64,000 nucleotides of DNA from Ferranicluibacter quercicola (GTDB lineage Bacteria > Pseudomonadota > Alphaproteobacteria > Rhizobiales > Rhizobiaceae). A program made the translations under genes and the position numbers. Each line of letters begins with the position of its first letter. Position 1 is the first letter of the stretch. Positions 1 to 8,811 of this stretch are shown in pieces. The notes beneath the pieces are model-generated. The model saw only the letters and a list, made by a program, of their open reading frames with translations. It searched no databases and had not been told where the DNA came from. The stretch spans positions 62,001 to 126,000 of the forward strand of contig NZ_JAJOZR010000007.1 in NCBI RefSeq assembly GCF_021168455.1, written 5' to 3'.

Positions 1-1
1 C

Positions 2-1357
2 CTCTATTCGCTGCTGCCCTTCAACATCGGCAGCTACTACCCCTATCCCGGCTCGGAAGGCTTCGGCATCTACAACCGGCAGGTCTGCCAGCTTCTCTAC
101 GTGCTGGCTGCGGCCCTCGTTTTCGTCAAGGACGGCCGCAAGCTCTGCGGTGTCGTCGCGGCCAGCATGCTGGCGCTGTTCTTCATCAAGATCACCGGCA
201 TCGTTGCCGGCGCTCTGATGTGCGGGATGGCGCTCGCCGCGGGACAGCTGACCCTGAAACGCTCCCTGATCGCTGCCTGCATCTTCGCAGCCAGCCTGTT
301 CGCGCTCGAACTGGCGACGGGCGTGGTATCCGCCTATATCGGCGATATCCTCGCCCTTCTCCGCCTGAACGACGAAACGCTTCTGCCGCGGCTCTTGCGC
401 GCCGCCTCCATGAACATCGGTGCGACCCTGGCGACGGTCGCGCTATGCTGCGCGCTCCATCTCACCGATCTTCAGCGGGTGCGCCTGTGCCTGCGCGATG
501 CCGTGTCGTCCCCGTCGCGGCAGACGATCTCCGCCGTCTTCGATCTGCCTTTCGTCTGGATCGCCGCATTTCTGCTCGCCGGTTTGTTCTTCGAAAGCCA
601 GAACACCGGCAGTCAGGCCCTGATCTTTCTTTATCCGCTGCTGCTCGCCATCGGCCTCGATCATGGCCGGCGGCACGGACAGACGGTGCGCTCTGCCGTG
701 GTCGCCGTGCTCGCGCTGGCTGTCGTCCTTCCCCCGGCACTTCTCGTCATCCAGAAGGCAAGCCGCGCCTGGATCGGCATGCTGGACACGACGCGCCTCG
801 ATCACCGGAACCTGAAGACGATGGGCGCCTTCGCCGTCAGGCCGGCATTCGCGGAGCGGGCACGTCTCATGGAAGCCATGTTCGTCGAGAACCGGAAAGC
901 CTTCGATGCTCTTGCGGCCGCTGGCGAGCCCTTCTCCGTCCTGCTGTTCAGCGATTTCGACTTCCAGTGGGCGTGGCTCGAAAATGCCGATCGCGCCATT
1001 TCCGCCGTCCGCGCCCTCGAGGCCCGCGATGGCGTCAGATTCGAAACCGTGATGTCGATCGACTTCGTCAATCCTTTCCCCTGGCTGATGGACCGACAGG
1101 CCCCGCGCCATATCGCCATCGGAGCCGATCCGACACGGGCCGTTCCGCCCCCGGGCGATGCGGAATACGACGCCATCCGTGCGGTCGATCTCGCACTGAT
1201 GCCGACCTGCCCCGCCACGCCGACGCAGACCGATCTGCTCGCCCTCTACGCGCCGGCGCTTCTTCCCACCCATATCCGGGTCTCTCTCACGCCCTGCTAC
1301 GACGCCTTCATCCGCAATGGCCTGCTGCCGGCGTCTTGGGGATTGCAGCAGCCATAG
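2..1357 (+). CDS. Polytopic membrane protein, 5' end outside window
   Basis: The reading frame is open from the first full codon of the window, so this is the 3' part of a longer gene; a GTG at 101 is only an internal candidate start. The visible 451 residues hold about six or seven hydrophobic segments in the first half (for example around the stretches AALVFV, LFFIKITGIVAGALM, FVWIAAFLLAGLFF and VVAVLALAVVLPPALLV) and then a soluble tail of about 190 residues with no motif I recognise. The layout resembles membrane proteins of surface-polysaccharide or glycosyltransferase type, but no catalytic signature is visible, so the function is unknown. The gene is followed by a hairpin and then ppiD on the same strand. 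Confidence 0.6.
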   Translation, partial: LYSLLPFNIGSYYPYPGSEGFGIYNRQVCQLLYVLAAALVFVKDGRKLCGVVAASMLALFFIKITGIVAGALMCGMALAAGQLTLKRSLIAACIFAASLFALELATGVVSAYIGDILALLRLNDETLLPRLLRAASMNIGATLATVALCCALHLTDLQRVRLCLRDAVSSPSRQTISAVFDLPFVWIAAFLLAGLFFESQNTGSQALIFLYPLLLAIGLDHGRRHGQTVRSAVVAVLALAVVLPPALLVIQKASRAWIGMLDTTRLDHRNLKTMGAFAVRPAFAERARLMEAMFVENRKAFDALAAAGEPFSVLLFSDFDFQWAWLENADRAISAVRALEARDGVRFETVMSIDFVNPFPWLMDRQAPRHIAIGADPTRAVPPPGDAEYDAIRAVDLALMPTCPATPTQTDLLALYAPALLPTHIRVSLTPCYDAFIRNGLLPASWGLQQP

Positions 1358-1424
1358 GGCGGCCTGTGCAATTTCTCCTTAAATTGATTCCGATTTCGAA
1401 ATTTATGCAGTAAGGAACGACACG

Positions 1425-1442
1425 GTTTGCCACGGGGCAAAC
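1425..1442 (+). terminator. Hairpin between membrane protein gene and ppiD
   Basis: A perfect 7-bp stem (GTTTGCC paired with GGCAAAC, loop ACGG) is followed after three bases by GTTTT. It may terminate the upstream gene or be part of the ppiD leader. The T run is short and offset, so the terminator reading is weak. Confidence 0.3.
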
Positions 1443-1473
1443 GCGTGTTTTGTCGGTTGAGGTGCGCAGTCTT

Positions 1474-3363
1474 ATGTTGGAAATGCTGAGGAGAGGCGCC
1501 CAGACCTGGGTCGTCAAAGGCCTGTTGATCGTTCTCGTCGCCTCGTTCGCAGTCTGGGGCGTTTCGTCATCCATCGCGCCCAGTGCCTCCACGGCCGTCG
1601 TGACGGTCGGCGACGTCAAGGTTTCCCCGGCCGACTTCCGGCTTGCCTATGAACGGCAGCTGGCCCAGCTTTCCCGCCAGTTCGGTACGCGCCTGTCGCG
1701 CGACCAGGCCCGTGCCTTCGGCGTCGAGGCGCAGGTCTACTCGCAGCTTGTGGCGGGCGCGACGCTCGACCAGCTGTCGAGCGACATGAATCTCGGCCTG
1801 TCGCAGGATCGCCTCGCCACCCTGATCAGCCAGGATCCGGCCTTCCGCGCCGTCAACGGGCAGTTCGATCGCACGGTCTTTTCCAGCGTCCTGCGCAATG
1901 CCGGCCTCCGCGAGGTCGATTACATCACGAATCGCAGCCAGGTCGCCGTTCGCTCGCAGATCGTCGAAGCATTGTCGGACGGCTTCAAGGCACCGACGGT
2001 GCTCACGGACGCGCTGAAGACCTACCAGAACGAGACGCGCTCGCTCGATTACCTGCTTCTCTCGAACGCCAATGTCGATCCGATCAAGGCGCCGGCCGAC
2101 GATGTGCTCGCGCCCTGGTTCGAGGAACACAAGGCCGAGTATCGTGCCCCCGAATTCCGCAAAATCTCCTATGTGAAACTTGAGCCGACCGACATCGCCA
2201 ACCCGGCGTCCGTCACCGACGATGAGCTGCGCGCCGACTACGAGAAGCGCAAGGCGAGCTTCAGCACGCCGGAAACGCGCACGATCGAGCAGCTGACCTT
2301 CGCCAGCCGCACCGACGCCGATGCCGCCGCTGCCAAGCTCGCCGCAGGCACGACCTTCGATGCGCTCGTCTCCGAGCAGGGCAAGACCTCCGGCGACGTG
2401 CTCCTCGGCGATTTCACCCGCGAGCGCATGCCCGACGCGAAGCTCGGCGATGCCGCCTTTGCCGTGGCGGCGGACGGGGGCACCACGCCCGTCGTGGAGG
2501 GTGCCTTCGGCCCCGTCGTTCTGCGCGTCACCAACATTCGTCCTGCCACCACGCGGTCCTTCGACGAGGTGAAGGAAGAGCTCCGCCAGGAGGTCGCCCT
2601 CGCCAATGCGAGCAACGAGATCACCGCGATTCACGACAAGTTCGAGGATGCGCGGATTTCCGGCGCGACGCTTCAGGATGCGGCGACCGAAAGCAATCTG
2701 AAGGCCGTCTCTATTGCCGCCGTCGATGCGCGCGGAAACGATGCGCAGGGCGAGAGGATCGCCGATCTGCCGCAGCCGCAGGAACTGCTGGCCGAAGTCT
2801 TCAAGGCCGACCCGGGCAGCGATACCCTGCCGATCAATCTCGGCCGCGACGGTTATGTCTGGTTCGAGGTCGAGGACGTCATGCCCGCCCGCGATCGCAC
2901 GCTGGACGAATCGCGCGAAAAGGTCGTTGCCGACTGGACGGCCGAGCAGCAGCGCACCGAACTGGCCAAGCGCGCCGCAGACCTGAAAGCACGTGTCGAA
3001 AAAGGCGAGACCCTGCAGACCATCGCGGCGGAACTCGGCATCGCCGTGGAGACCAAGACCGGCCTGCGCCGCACCGCGCAGGATGCCGCGCTCTCCCCGG
3101 CCGCCGTCACCGCCGCCTTCAGCGGCCCGAACGGCCTCGTGACCAACGCAGCCGGTACGGATGGCGAAGGCCAGATCCTGCTCAGGGTCACCGCCGTCGA
3201 GACGGCGGCCGGCGACGCGCTGGATCAGGACAGCCGTCAGGTCGACGCCATCGCCCAGGCGAGCGGCGACGATATTCTCGACCAGATGGTCACGGAGCTG
3301 CAGACCCGCTACGGCGTTTCGATCAACCAGCAGGTGGCCGAAACGGCGCTGGCGCAACGATAG
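1474..3363 (+). CDS. ppiD: Peptidylprolyl isomerase, SurA/PpiD type
   Basis: This 629-residue protein has the PpiD layout: a short cytoplasmic start, one membrane anchor near residues 14-34 (VVKGLLIVLVASFAVWGV), a SurA_N-like chaperone region, a parvulin-type rotamase domain at roughly 260-370 and a second degenerate helical part. PpiD is a periplasmic folding helper anchored in the inner membrane. I chose the ATG at 1474 because the alternative TTG at 1450 adds eight residues before the usual M-L-x-x-L-R start. It is the first gene of a packed run: trpD starts 14 bp downstream, followed by trpC, moaC and moeA. The ppiD-trpD link is common in rhizobia. The isomerase domain is clear in layout but weak in catalytic motifs, as is usual for PpiD. 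Confidence 0.85.
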   Translation: MLEMLRRGAQTWVVKGLLIVLVASFAVWGVSSSIAPSASTAVVTVGDVKVSPADFRLAYERQLAQLSRQFGTRLSRDQARAFGVEAQVYSQLVAGATLDQLSSDMNLGLSQDRLATLISQDPAFRAVNGQFDRTVFSSVLRNAGLREVDYITNRSQVAVRSQIVEALSDGFKAPTVLTDALKTYQNETRSLDYLLLSNANVDPIKAPADDVLAPWFEEHKAEYRAPEFRKISYVKLEPTDIANPASVTDDELRADYEKRKASFSTPETRTIEQLTFASRTDADAAAAKLAAGTTFDALVSEQGKTSGDVLLGDFTRERMPDAKLGDAAFAVAADGGTTPVVEGAFGPVVLRVTNIRPATTRSFDEVKEELRQEVALANASNEITAIHDKFEDARISGATLQDAATESNLKAVSIAAVDARGNDAQGERIADLPQPQELLAEVFKADPGSDTLPINLGRDGYVWFEVEDVMPARDRTLDESREKVVADWTAEQQRTELAKRAADLKARVEKGETLQTIAAELGIAVETKTGLRRTAQDAALSPAAVTAAFSGPNGLVTNAAGTDGEGQILLRVTAVETAAGDALDQDSRQVDAIAQASGDDILDQMVTELQTRYGVSINQQVAETALAQR

Positions 3364-3377
3364 GCGGACGGGATCGT

Positions 3378-4397
3378 ATGGCGGACCTCAAACCCTTCAT
3401 CGCCAAGGCGGCGCTCGGTCAGTCTCTCGACCGGGACGATGCGCGGGCCGCCTTCGAGATCATCATGTCGGGCGCGGCCACGCCCTCGCAGATCGGCGGC
3501 TTCCTGATGGCGCTCCGCGTGCGCGGCGAGACGGTCGACGAGATCGTCGGTGCCGTCGGCGCCATGCGCGCCCGCATGCTGACCGTGGACGCGCCGGACG
3601 ACGCCATCGACATCGTCGGCACAGGCGGGGACGGCGCCGGTACCTACAACATCTCGACGCTCGCTTCGCTCATCGTGGCCGGCGCCGGCGTGCCCGTCGC
3701 CAAGCACGGCAACCGGGCCTTGAGCTCGAAATCGGGCACGGCGGACGCCCTCTCCTGCCTCGGCGTCAAGCTGGATATCGGGCCAGACGCGATCGCCCGC
3801 TGCATTCGCGAGGCCGGCGTCGGCTTCATGTTCGCCCAGCAGCACCATTCCGCCATGCGCCATGTCGGACCCACCCGGGTCGAACTCGGCACCCGCACCA
3901 TCTTCAATCTGCTGGGGCCCCTCTCGAACCCTGCGGGCGTCGGCCGCCAACTGGTCGGCGTGTTCTCGCCGCAATGGGTGGTTCCCGTGGCCGAAGTGTT
4001 GCGCGATCTCGGCTCCGTCAGCGTCTGGGTCGTCCACGGCGAAGGCCTCGACGAGATCACCACCACCGGCACGACCCACGTTGCCGCCATCGAGAACGGC
4101 GCGATCCGCACCTTCGACCTGACCCCTGCAGATTTCGGCCTGCCGACGGTGGATCTCGCAGCCCTCAAAGGCGGCGACGGTGCGCAGAATGCAAAGGCGC
4201 TCGGCGGCGTGCTCGATGGCGACGTCACGCCCTACCGCGACATCTCGCTTGCCAACGCCGCCGCCGCCCTGGTGATTTCCGGCCGGGCCGGCTCGTTGAC
4301 GGATGGCATGGCAATGGCGCGCGCGGCGCTGGAAACCGGCGCTGCCCGCGCCGCGCTGGAGGCACTCGTGCGCGTCTCCAATGCCAAGGAGGCCTGA
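3378..4397 (+). CDS. trpD: Anthranilate phosphoribosyltransferase
   Basis: TrpD joins anthranilate with PRPP to make phosphoribosylanthranilate, the second committed step of tryptophan synthesis. The 339-residue length is normal. The PRPP/metal signature GTGGDGAGTYNIST begins at residue 81 and the second signature KHGNRALSSKSG at residue 109. The protein is cytosolic. It sits 14 bp after ppiD and one base before the trpC start, so translation of trpD and trpC is probably coupled. No trp leader or attenuator is visible in front of it, which fits transcription from ppiD or further upstream. Confidence 0.97.
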   Translation: MADLKPFIAKAALGQSLDRDDARAAFEIIMSGAATPSQIGGFLMALRVRGETVDEIVGAVGAMRARMLTVDAPDDAIDIVGTGGDGAGTYNISTLASLIVAGAGVPVAKHGNRALSSKSGTADALSCLGVKLDIGPDAIARCIREAGVGFMFAQQHHSAMRHVGPTRVELGTRTIFNLLGPLSNPAGVGRQLVGVFSPQWVVPVAEVLRDLGSVSVWVVHGEGLDEITTTGTTHVAAIENGAIRTFDLTPADFGLPTVDLAALKGGDGAQNAKALGGVLDGDVTPYRDISLANAAAALVISGRAGSLTDGMAMARAALETGAARAALEALVRVSNAKEA

Positions 4398-4398
4398 C

Positions 4399-5214
4399 AT
4401 GAGCGACATCCTGCACCGCATCGAACTGTACAAGCGTGAGGAAATTGCGGCCGCGAAAGCCCGCGTCCCGCTCGACGACCTCAAGGCCATGAGCGCCGGA
4501 CAGTCGGCTCCGCGCGGTTTTCTGAAAGCGCTGGAGGCAAAGCGTGCGGCGGGCACATACGGCCTCATCGCCGAGATCAAAAAGGCCTCCCCCAGCAAGG
4601 GCCTGATCCGGCCGGACTTCGATCCACCGGCGCTCGCCAAGGCCTATGAACGCGGCGGTGCCGCCTGCCTGTCGGTGCTGACGGACGGGCCGAGCTTTCA
4701 GGGCGCACCGGAATTTCTCACGGCCGCGCGCGCCGCCTGCGCCCTGCCGGCCCTGCGCAAGGACTTCATGTTCGAAACCTATCAGGTGCACGAGGCCCGC
4801 GCCTGGGGTGCCGATTGTATTCTCCTCATCATGGCATCGCTGAGCGACGACGACGCGCGCCGGCTGGAGGATTGTGCCGTCGACCTCGGCATGGACGTGC
4901 TGGTGGAGGTGCATGACGAGCCGGAAATGGAGCGTGCGCTCCGCCTTTCATCGCCCTTGCTCGGTATCAACAACCGCAACCTGAAGACCTTCGTGGTCGA
5001 TCTCGCCGTGTCCGAACGTCTTGCGCCGATGGTGCCGGACGACCGGCATCTCGTCGGCGAAAGCGGCATCTTCACGCCGCAGGACTGCGCCCGCATGAAG
5101 GCCGCCGGCATCGGCACCTTCCTCGTCGGCGAAAGCCTGATGCGGCAGGAGGATGTGGCGGCAGCCACGAGGCTCCTGCTCTCCGATCCCGCCCGCACGC
5201 AGGCGGCCGAGTGA
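4399..5214 (+). CDS. trpC: Indole-3-glycerol phosphate synthase
   Basis: TrpC closes the ring of the anthranilate deoxyribulotide to form indole-3-glycerol phosphate. The 271 residues form a TIM barrel with the catalytic region IAEIKKASPSKG (about 58-68), LRKDFMF and the phosphate-binding LVGESGIF near the C terminus. There is no fused TrpF domain, as usual in alphaproteobacteria. The ATG at 4399 follows the trpD stop by one base; a longer in-frame start at 4303 lies inside trpD and is not believable. The stop codon TGA shares its last base with the moaC ATG. Confidence 0.97.
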   Translation: MSDILHRIELYKREEIAAAKARVPLDDLKAMSAGQSAPRGFLKALEAKRAAGTYGLIAEIKKASPSKGLIRPDFDPPALAKAYERGGAACLSVLTDGPSFQGAPEFLTAARAACALPALRKDFMFETYQVHEARAWGADCILLIMASLSDDDARRLEDCAVDLGMDVLVEVHDEPEMERALRLSSPLLGINNRNLKTFVVDLAVSERLAPMVPDDRHLVGESGIFTPQDCARMKAAGIGTFLVGESLMRQEDVAAATRLLLSDPARTQAAE

Positions 5215-5723
5215 TGTCGGGCACGCCGTTGACCCATCTGGGCGAAACCGGCGAGGCCAGCATGGTGGATGTCGGCGACAAGACCGAGACGGTCCGCATC
5301 GCCATTGCCGAAGGCTACGTCCGCATGCAGCCGGAAACGCTGCGCATCATTCTGGCGGGCGACGCCAAGAAGGGCGACGTCATCGGCACGGCCCGCCTTG
5401 CCGGCATCATGGCGGCCAAGCAGACGGCCAACCTCATTCCGCTCTGCCATCCGCTGATGCTGACCAAGGTCTCCGTCGATATCGTGCCCGACGAGACGCT
5501 GCCCGGCCTGCGCGTCGAGACGCTGGCAAAGCTCAGCGGCCGCACCGGCGTCGAGATGGAAGCACTGACGGCTGCGAGTGTCGCCTGCCTCACGATCTAC
5601 GATATGGCGAAGGCGGTCGATCGCGAGATGGAAATTGGCGGTATCCGTCTTCTCAAGAAGTCCGGCGGACGCTCCGGCGACTATGTACGCGAAACGCCTA
5701 TCCGCGAGACCGAATCTCCATGA
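5214..5723 (+). CDS. moaC: Cyclic pyranopterin monophosphate synthase
   Basis: MoaC acts after MoaA in molybdopterin synthesis and forms cyclic pyranopterin monophosphate from the 3',8-cyclo-GTP intermediate. The 169-residue protein shows MVDVGDK near residue 18, LCHPLMLTKV at 77-86, GVEMEALTA and the C-terminal KKSGGRSG region carrying catalytic Lys. Start: the ATG at 5214 overlaps the trpC stop (TGATG); a GTG one codon earlier is possible. The stop overlaps moeA as ATGA, so moaC and moeA are translationally coupled. Confidence 0.96.
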   Translation: MSGTPLTHLGETGEASMVDVGDKTETVRIAIAEGYVRMQPETLRIILAGDAKKGDVIGTARLAGIMAAKQTANLIPLCHPLMLTKVSVDIVPDETLPGLRVETLAKLSGRTGVEMEALTAASVACLTIYDMAKAVDREMEIGGIRLLKKSGGRSGDYVRETPIRETESP

Positions 5724-6937
5724 GCCTGCTTCCCGTCGAAGACGCGCTGGCAAGCCTGCTGTCCGCTGCCCGCCCCGTGACGGAGACGGAAGTGGTCGCG
5801 ATCGGGAATGCGCAGGGTCGCGTCCTCGCGCGAGATCTGGCATCCCGCCTCACCCATCCGCCCTTTGATTCCTCCGCCATGGATGGCTACGCGCTGCGCG
5901 CGGAGGATATCGCCGAGATCGGCGCCATCGTCACCGTCATCGGCGAATCCGCAGCCGGCAACCGCTTTCCGGGAACGGTGCTCTCCGGTCAGGCGGTGCG
6001 CATCTTCACCGGCGCGCCGGTGCCGGCGGGTGCCGATACGGTGCTGATCCAGGAGGATGCCGCGCCGCTGGACGGGCATCGCATCCAAACCCGATTCGTG
6101 CCCGCCAGAGGGCGTCACATCCGGCCGCGGGGCCAGGATTTTCGCGAAGGCGATGTCGTTCTGCGCGCCGACGACCGGCTCGACGCCGGCCGCCTGACGG
6201 TCGCCGCCGGCATGAACCACGCGCATCTCGACGTCTTCAGGCGCGTCCGGGTGGCCATTCTCGCGACCGGGGACGAACTTCTGCCGCCCGGCAGCACGCT
6301 TGGGCCCGACCAGATCATCGCATCGAACACGCTCGGCATCGCGGCGATCGCGCGGGAAAACGGCGCCGAGATCATCGATCTCGGCATCGCCCCCGACAGC
6401 AAGGCGAGCATCGAGGAGCGTCTGGCGGCCGCGCAGGACGCCGGCGCGGACATTCTCGTCACGCTCGGCGGCGCCTCCGTCGGCGATCATGACCTCGTGC
6501 AGTCGACCTTGGTCGGCGCGGGCATGGTGCTCGATTTCTGGCGCATCGCCATGCGCCCCGGCAAGCCGCTGATGGTCGGCCGCCTGGGCGACATGCAGGT
6601 GCTCGGCCTTCCCGGCAATCCGGTGTCGAGCCTCGTCTGCGGCCTTCTGTTCCTCGAACCCCTCGTCCGCGCCCTCGGCCACCTGCAGGCTCGCCATCGC
6701 CTCGCAGCCGCGACCACAGCCGGGCCGCTGCCCGCCAACGACAAGCGTCAGGATTACATCCGCGCACGTCTCGATCGTCAGTCGGACGGAAGCCTGTCGG
6801 CCACGGCCTTCGAGCGGCAGGATTCCTCGATGATGCAGACATTCGCGCTGTCGGATGCGCTCATCGTCCGGGCACCGGGCGCACCGGCCGCTGATACGGG
6901 ATCGCCCTGCACCGTCCTTCTCCTGCGCGACGTCTAG
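5720..6937 (+). CDS. moeA: Molybdopterin molybdenumtransferase
   Basis: MoeA inserts molybdate into adenylated molybdopterin. At 405 residues it is close to the E. coli enzyme. Visible marks are PPFDSSAMDGYA at 47-58, the ATGDEL region that opens the MoCF-binding domain, GGASVGDHD and GLPGNPVSS. It overlaps moaC by four bases (ATGA). In many alphaproteobacteria lexA follows moeA in this run; here the next gene is a 48-residue membrane protein and no lexA is seen in the window. The molybdenum genes at 52-55 kb would use the same cofactor. Confidence 0.96.
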   Translation: MSLLPVEDALASLLSAARPVTETEVVAIGNAQGRVLARDLASRLTHPPFDSSAMDGYALRAEDIAEIGAIVTVIGESAAGNRFPGTVLSGQAVRIFTGAPVPAGADTVLIQEDAAPLDGHRIQTRFVPARGRHIRPRGQDFREGDVVLRADDRLDAGRLTVAAGMNHAHLDVFRRVRVAILATGDELLPPGSTLGPDQIIASNTLGIAAIARENGAEIIDLGIAPDSKASIEERLAAAQDAGADILVTLGGASVGDHDLVQSTLVGAGMVLDFWRIAMRPGKPLMVGRLGDMQVLGLPGNPVSSLVCGLLFLEPLVRALGHLQARHRLAAATTAGPLPANDKRQDYIRARLDRQSDGSLSATAFERQDSSMMQTFALSDALIVRAPGAPAADTGSPCTVLLLRDV

Positions 6938-7037
6938 GCCGATCACCGGTCGCCGGGCACGGTCAGGCATCTTTCCAAATCTGCGGCCTGCCCTATCTCT
7001 TTCGTCGGTAAGTATCGGTAACGAAGGGAATATCAGC

Positions 7038-7184
7038 ATGAACCGAAACGGACTCTACGCCCTGCTGGGCGCCTTGGTCGTCCTTGTCATCGTCATGGGC
7101 GTCTACATCTACGACCGCGAGAAGGAACCGCAGGGCGTCGAACTCAAGATCGGCGAGAACGGAATTTCGGTTCAGGAAAACTGA
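7038..7184 (+). CDS. Small single-span membrane protein, 48 residues
   Basis: The peptide starts MNRNGLYALLGALVVLVIVM, giving one membrane span near residues 6-25, followed by a charged segment (YDREKEP) and a tail ending GISVQEN. A purine-rich ribosome site (GAAGGGAA) lies about seven bases before the ATG. Small proteins of this form are common in rhizobia and are left unnamed; the function is unknown. It lies 100 bp after moeA and just before a CtrA-type box and a terminator. Confidence 0.7.
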   Translation: MNRNGLYALLGALVVLVIVMGVYIYDREKEPQGVELKIGENGISVQEN

Positions 7185-7215
7185 GCAACCCAAAGGGTGA
7201 TGCAAAGCTTACGCG

Positions 7216-7231
7216 TTAACGCTTTGTTAAC
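7216..7231 (+). promoter_or_regulatory. CtrA-type binding box
   Basis: The sequence TTAA, seven bases, TTAAC is a full match to the CtrA consensus TTAA-N7-TTAAC known from Caulobacter and rhizobia. It lies in the 187-bp space between two convergent genes and about 80-100 bp before an intrinsic terminator on the same strand, so it could control a short non-coding transcript. No clear -10 box was identified. Confidence 0.45.
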
Positions 7232-7244
7232 CATTCCGGCTGAT

Positions 7245-7331
7245 ACTTGCGGTCAGGTGATCTGACTACGGATGAACTAGCAGGTCACAGAAACGTCGAG
7301 AACGAAAGGTCGGGCAACCCCCGGCCTTTTT
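7245..7331 (+). ncRNA. Candidate small RNA ending in an intrinsic terminator
   Basis: This stretch contains no plausible ORF. It starts downstream of a CtrA-type box and ends in a strong hairpin with a T run. The 5' end is a guess. The alternative is that the terminator simply ends the moeA/small-protein transcript and there is no separate RNA. It could not be matched to a named rhizobial sRNA family by eye. Confidence 0.3.
7308..7331 (+). terminator. Rho-independent terminator
   Basis: A 7-bp stem, GGTCGGG paired with CCCGGCC (one G-T pair), with a five-base loop is followed directly by TTTTT. It ends rightward transcription before the leftward gene that stops at 7372. Confidence 0.75.
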
Positions 7332-7371
7332 GTTTGTCACAGGCGCAGCCTTCAGACGCACGCCCGACGCC

Positions 7372-8667
7372 TTACCGCTCCGTCGGCGCCACGTCGAGCT
7401 TCGACACAAGGATCTTGTCGATCCGGCGGCTGTCCATATCCACCACCTCGAACCGGTAGCCGAACGCCTCCGCAACATCGCCCTCTTCGGGCGACTTGCG
7501 CAGTTCCTGCACGAGGAAGCCGGCGATGGTCTCGTAGCTGCCATCCGAATCGATCTCGTCGATGCCGATGGTCAGGTGGATCTCGTCGATCGGCGTGCGG
7601 CCGTCCACGAGATAGGAGCCGTCTTCGCGCAGGCGGATCAGCGCATGCTCGATGTCGTCATAATTCGACGGGAGAACACCGACGATCGCCTCGAGAATAT
7701 CGGCGATCGTGATGATGCCTTCGATGCTGCCATACTCGTCGACGATCATCGCCATGTTGATGCGCGAGGACTTGAACGCCTCCAGAGCCTTGAGGCACGA
7801 CGCCGTTTCCGGCAGCGCGTGCAGCTCCTTGACGAAGGCGCGAATGTCGAATGCGCCGCGGGCCCCGAGGTTCAAAACCTCTTTCACGAGCACAGCGCCC
7901 AGGATCTCGCCGGTGGACGTGTCCATGACCGGATAGCGCGAATGCGAGGTCTGCTCGATCTTCGCGCGCACCGCCTCCAGCGTGTCGTTCGCATCGATGA
8001 AGCTGACCTCCGTGCGGTGCGTCATGATGGATTTGACGTTGCGGTCGCCGAGCCGGATGATGCGGCGCAGCATCTCATGCTCGGACTTTTCGATGGCGCC
8101 GCTCTCGACGCCCTCCGCCATGATCGCCTGCACTTCCTCTTCCGTCACCGCATCCTTGTTGGTGGAGACCCCGAAGACATGCATGAAGACCTTGGCGGAG
8201 CCTTCGAAGAGATAGACGACCGGCGAAACGACCTTGGACAGGATGGACATCGGCCGCGCGACGAACATGGCGATGCGCTCGGAGTTGCGCAGTGCCAGCT
8301 GCTTGGGGATCAGTTCTCCAATGACGACCGAGAGATAGGTGATGAGCGTGACGACCAGGGCGACCGAGACGGTGCTGCCATAGGGGTTGATCCAGCTGAT
8401 GTCGTTCAGGATCGGTGCCAGCTTGTCGGCGATCGTCGCGCCACCATAGGCGCCGGCCAGCGTCCCCACGAGGGTGATGCCGACCTGAACGGTGGACAGG
8501 AACTTGCCCGGATCTTCCGCAAGGTTCAGCGCCAACTCCGCCCGGACATTGCCTTGCCGGGCCATTTGCCGCAGGAGCGGCCGGCTGACGGAGACGAGCG
8601 CCATTTCCGACATGGCAAAGAAGGCATTGATCAGAAGAAGAACGAAAATGACGAGCAGTTCGGACAT
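7372..8667 (-). CDS. CNNM/CorC (HlyC) family transporter with CBS domains
   Basis: The 431-residue protein starts MSELLVIFVLLLINAFFAMSE, the first span of a DUF21/CNNM membrane domain (about residues 1-190). A pair of CBS domains follows (about 205-325, including IMTHRTEVSFID and MIVDEYGSIEGI) and then a C-terminal CorC_HlyC domain (about 345-425). Family members are linked to magnesium/cobalt efflux or to metal-stress membrane functions; the old hemolysin name is historical. It is convergent with the small protein gene and lies 144 bp downstream of the GntR gene on the same strand. Confidence 0.88.
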   Translation of the reverse strand: MSELLVIFVLLLINAFFAMSEMALVSVSRPLLRQMARQGNVRAELALNLAEDPGKFLSTVQVGITLVGTLAGAYGGATIADKLAPILNDISWINPYGSTVSVALVVTLITYLSVVIGELIPKQLALRNSERIAMFVARPMSILSKVVSPVVYLFEGSAKVFMHVFGVSTNKDAVTEEEVQAIMAEGVESGAIEKSEHEMLRRIIRLGDRNVKSIMTHRTEVSFIDANDTLEAVRAKIEQTSHSRYPVMDTSTGEILGAVLVKEVLNLGARGAFDIRAFVKELHALPETASCLKALEAFKSSRINMAMIVDEYGSIEGIITIADILEAIVGVLPSNYDDIEHALIRLREDGSYLVDGRTPIDEIHLTIGIDEIDSDGSYETIAGFLVQELRKSPEEGDVAEAFGYRFEVVDMDSRRIDKILVSKLDVAPTER

Positions 8668-8811
8668 GGATCCTCGAAAACCGATGTTCCGCGCCGTGCA
8701 GGTTTCACAGCGCGCGATATCATCGTTTCCATGAAATAGGCGGAACCGCGCAATGCAGCAAGGCGGGATACGGCAAGTTTCACCATTCTTGGCGTTGCAG
8801 ACCGACGATTG

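Noticed and set aside
443..1273. Long minus-strand frame (276 codons) under the first membrane protein
   Set aside because: It is antisense to a gene with clear membrane helices, shows an Arg/Gly-rich composition with no fold and has no ribosome site.
7330..8739. 469-codon plus-strand frame across the CorC-like gene
   Set aside because: Antisense shadow: the minus strand carries recognisable DUF21, CBS and CorC domains, while this frame is low-complexity and Asp/Arg-rich.
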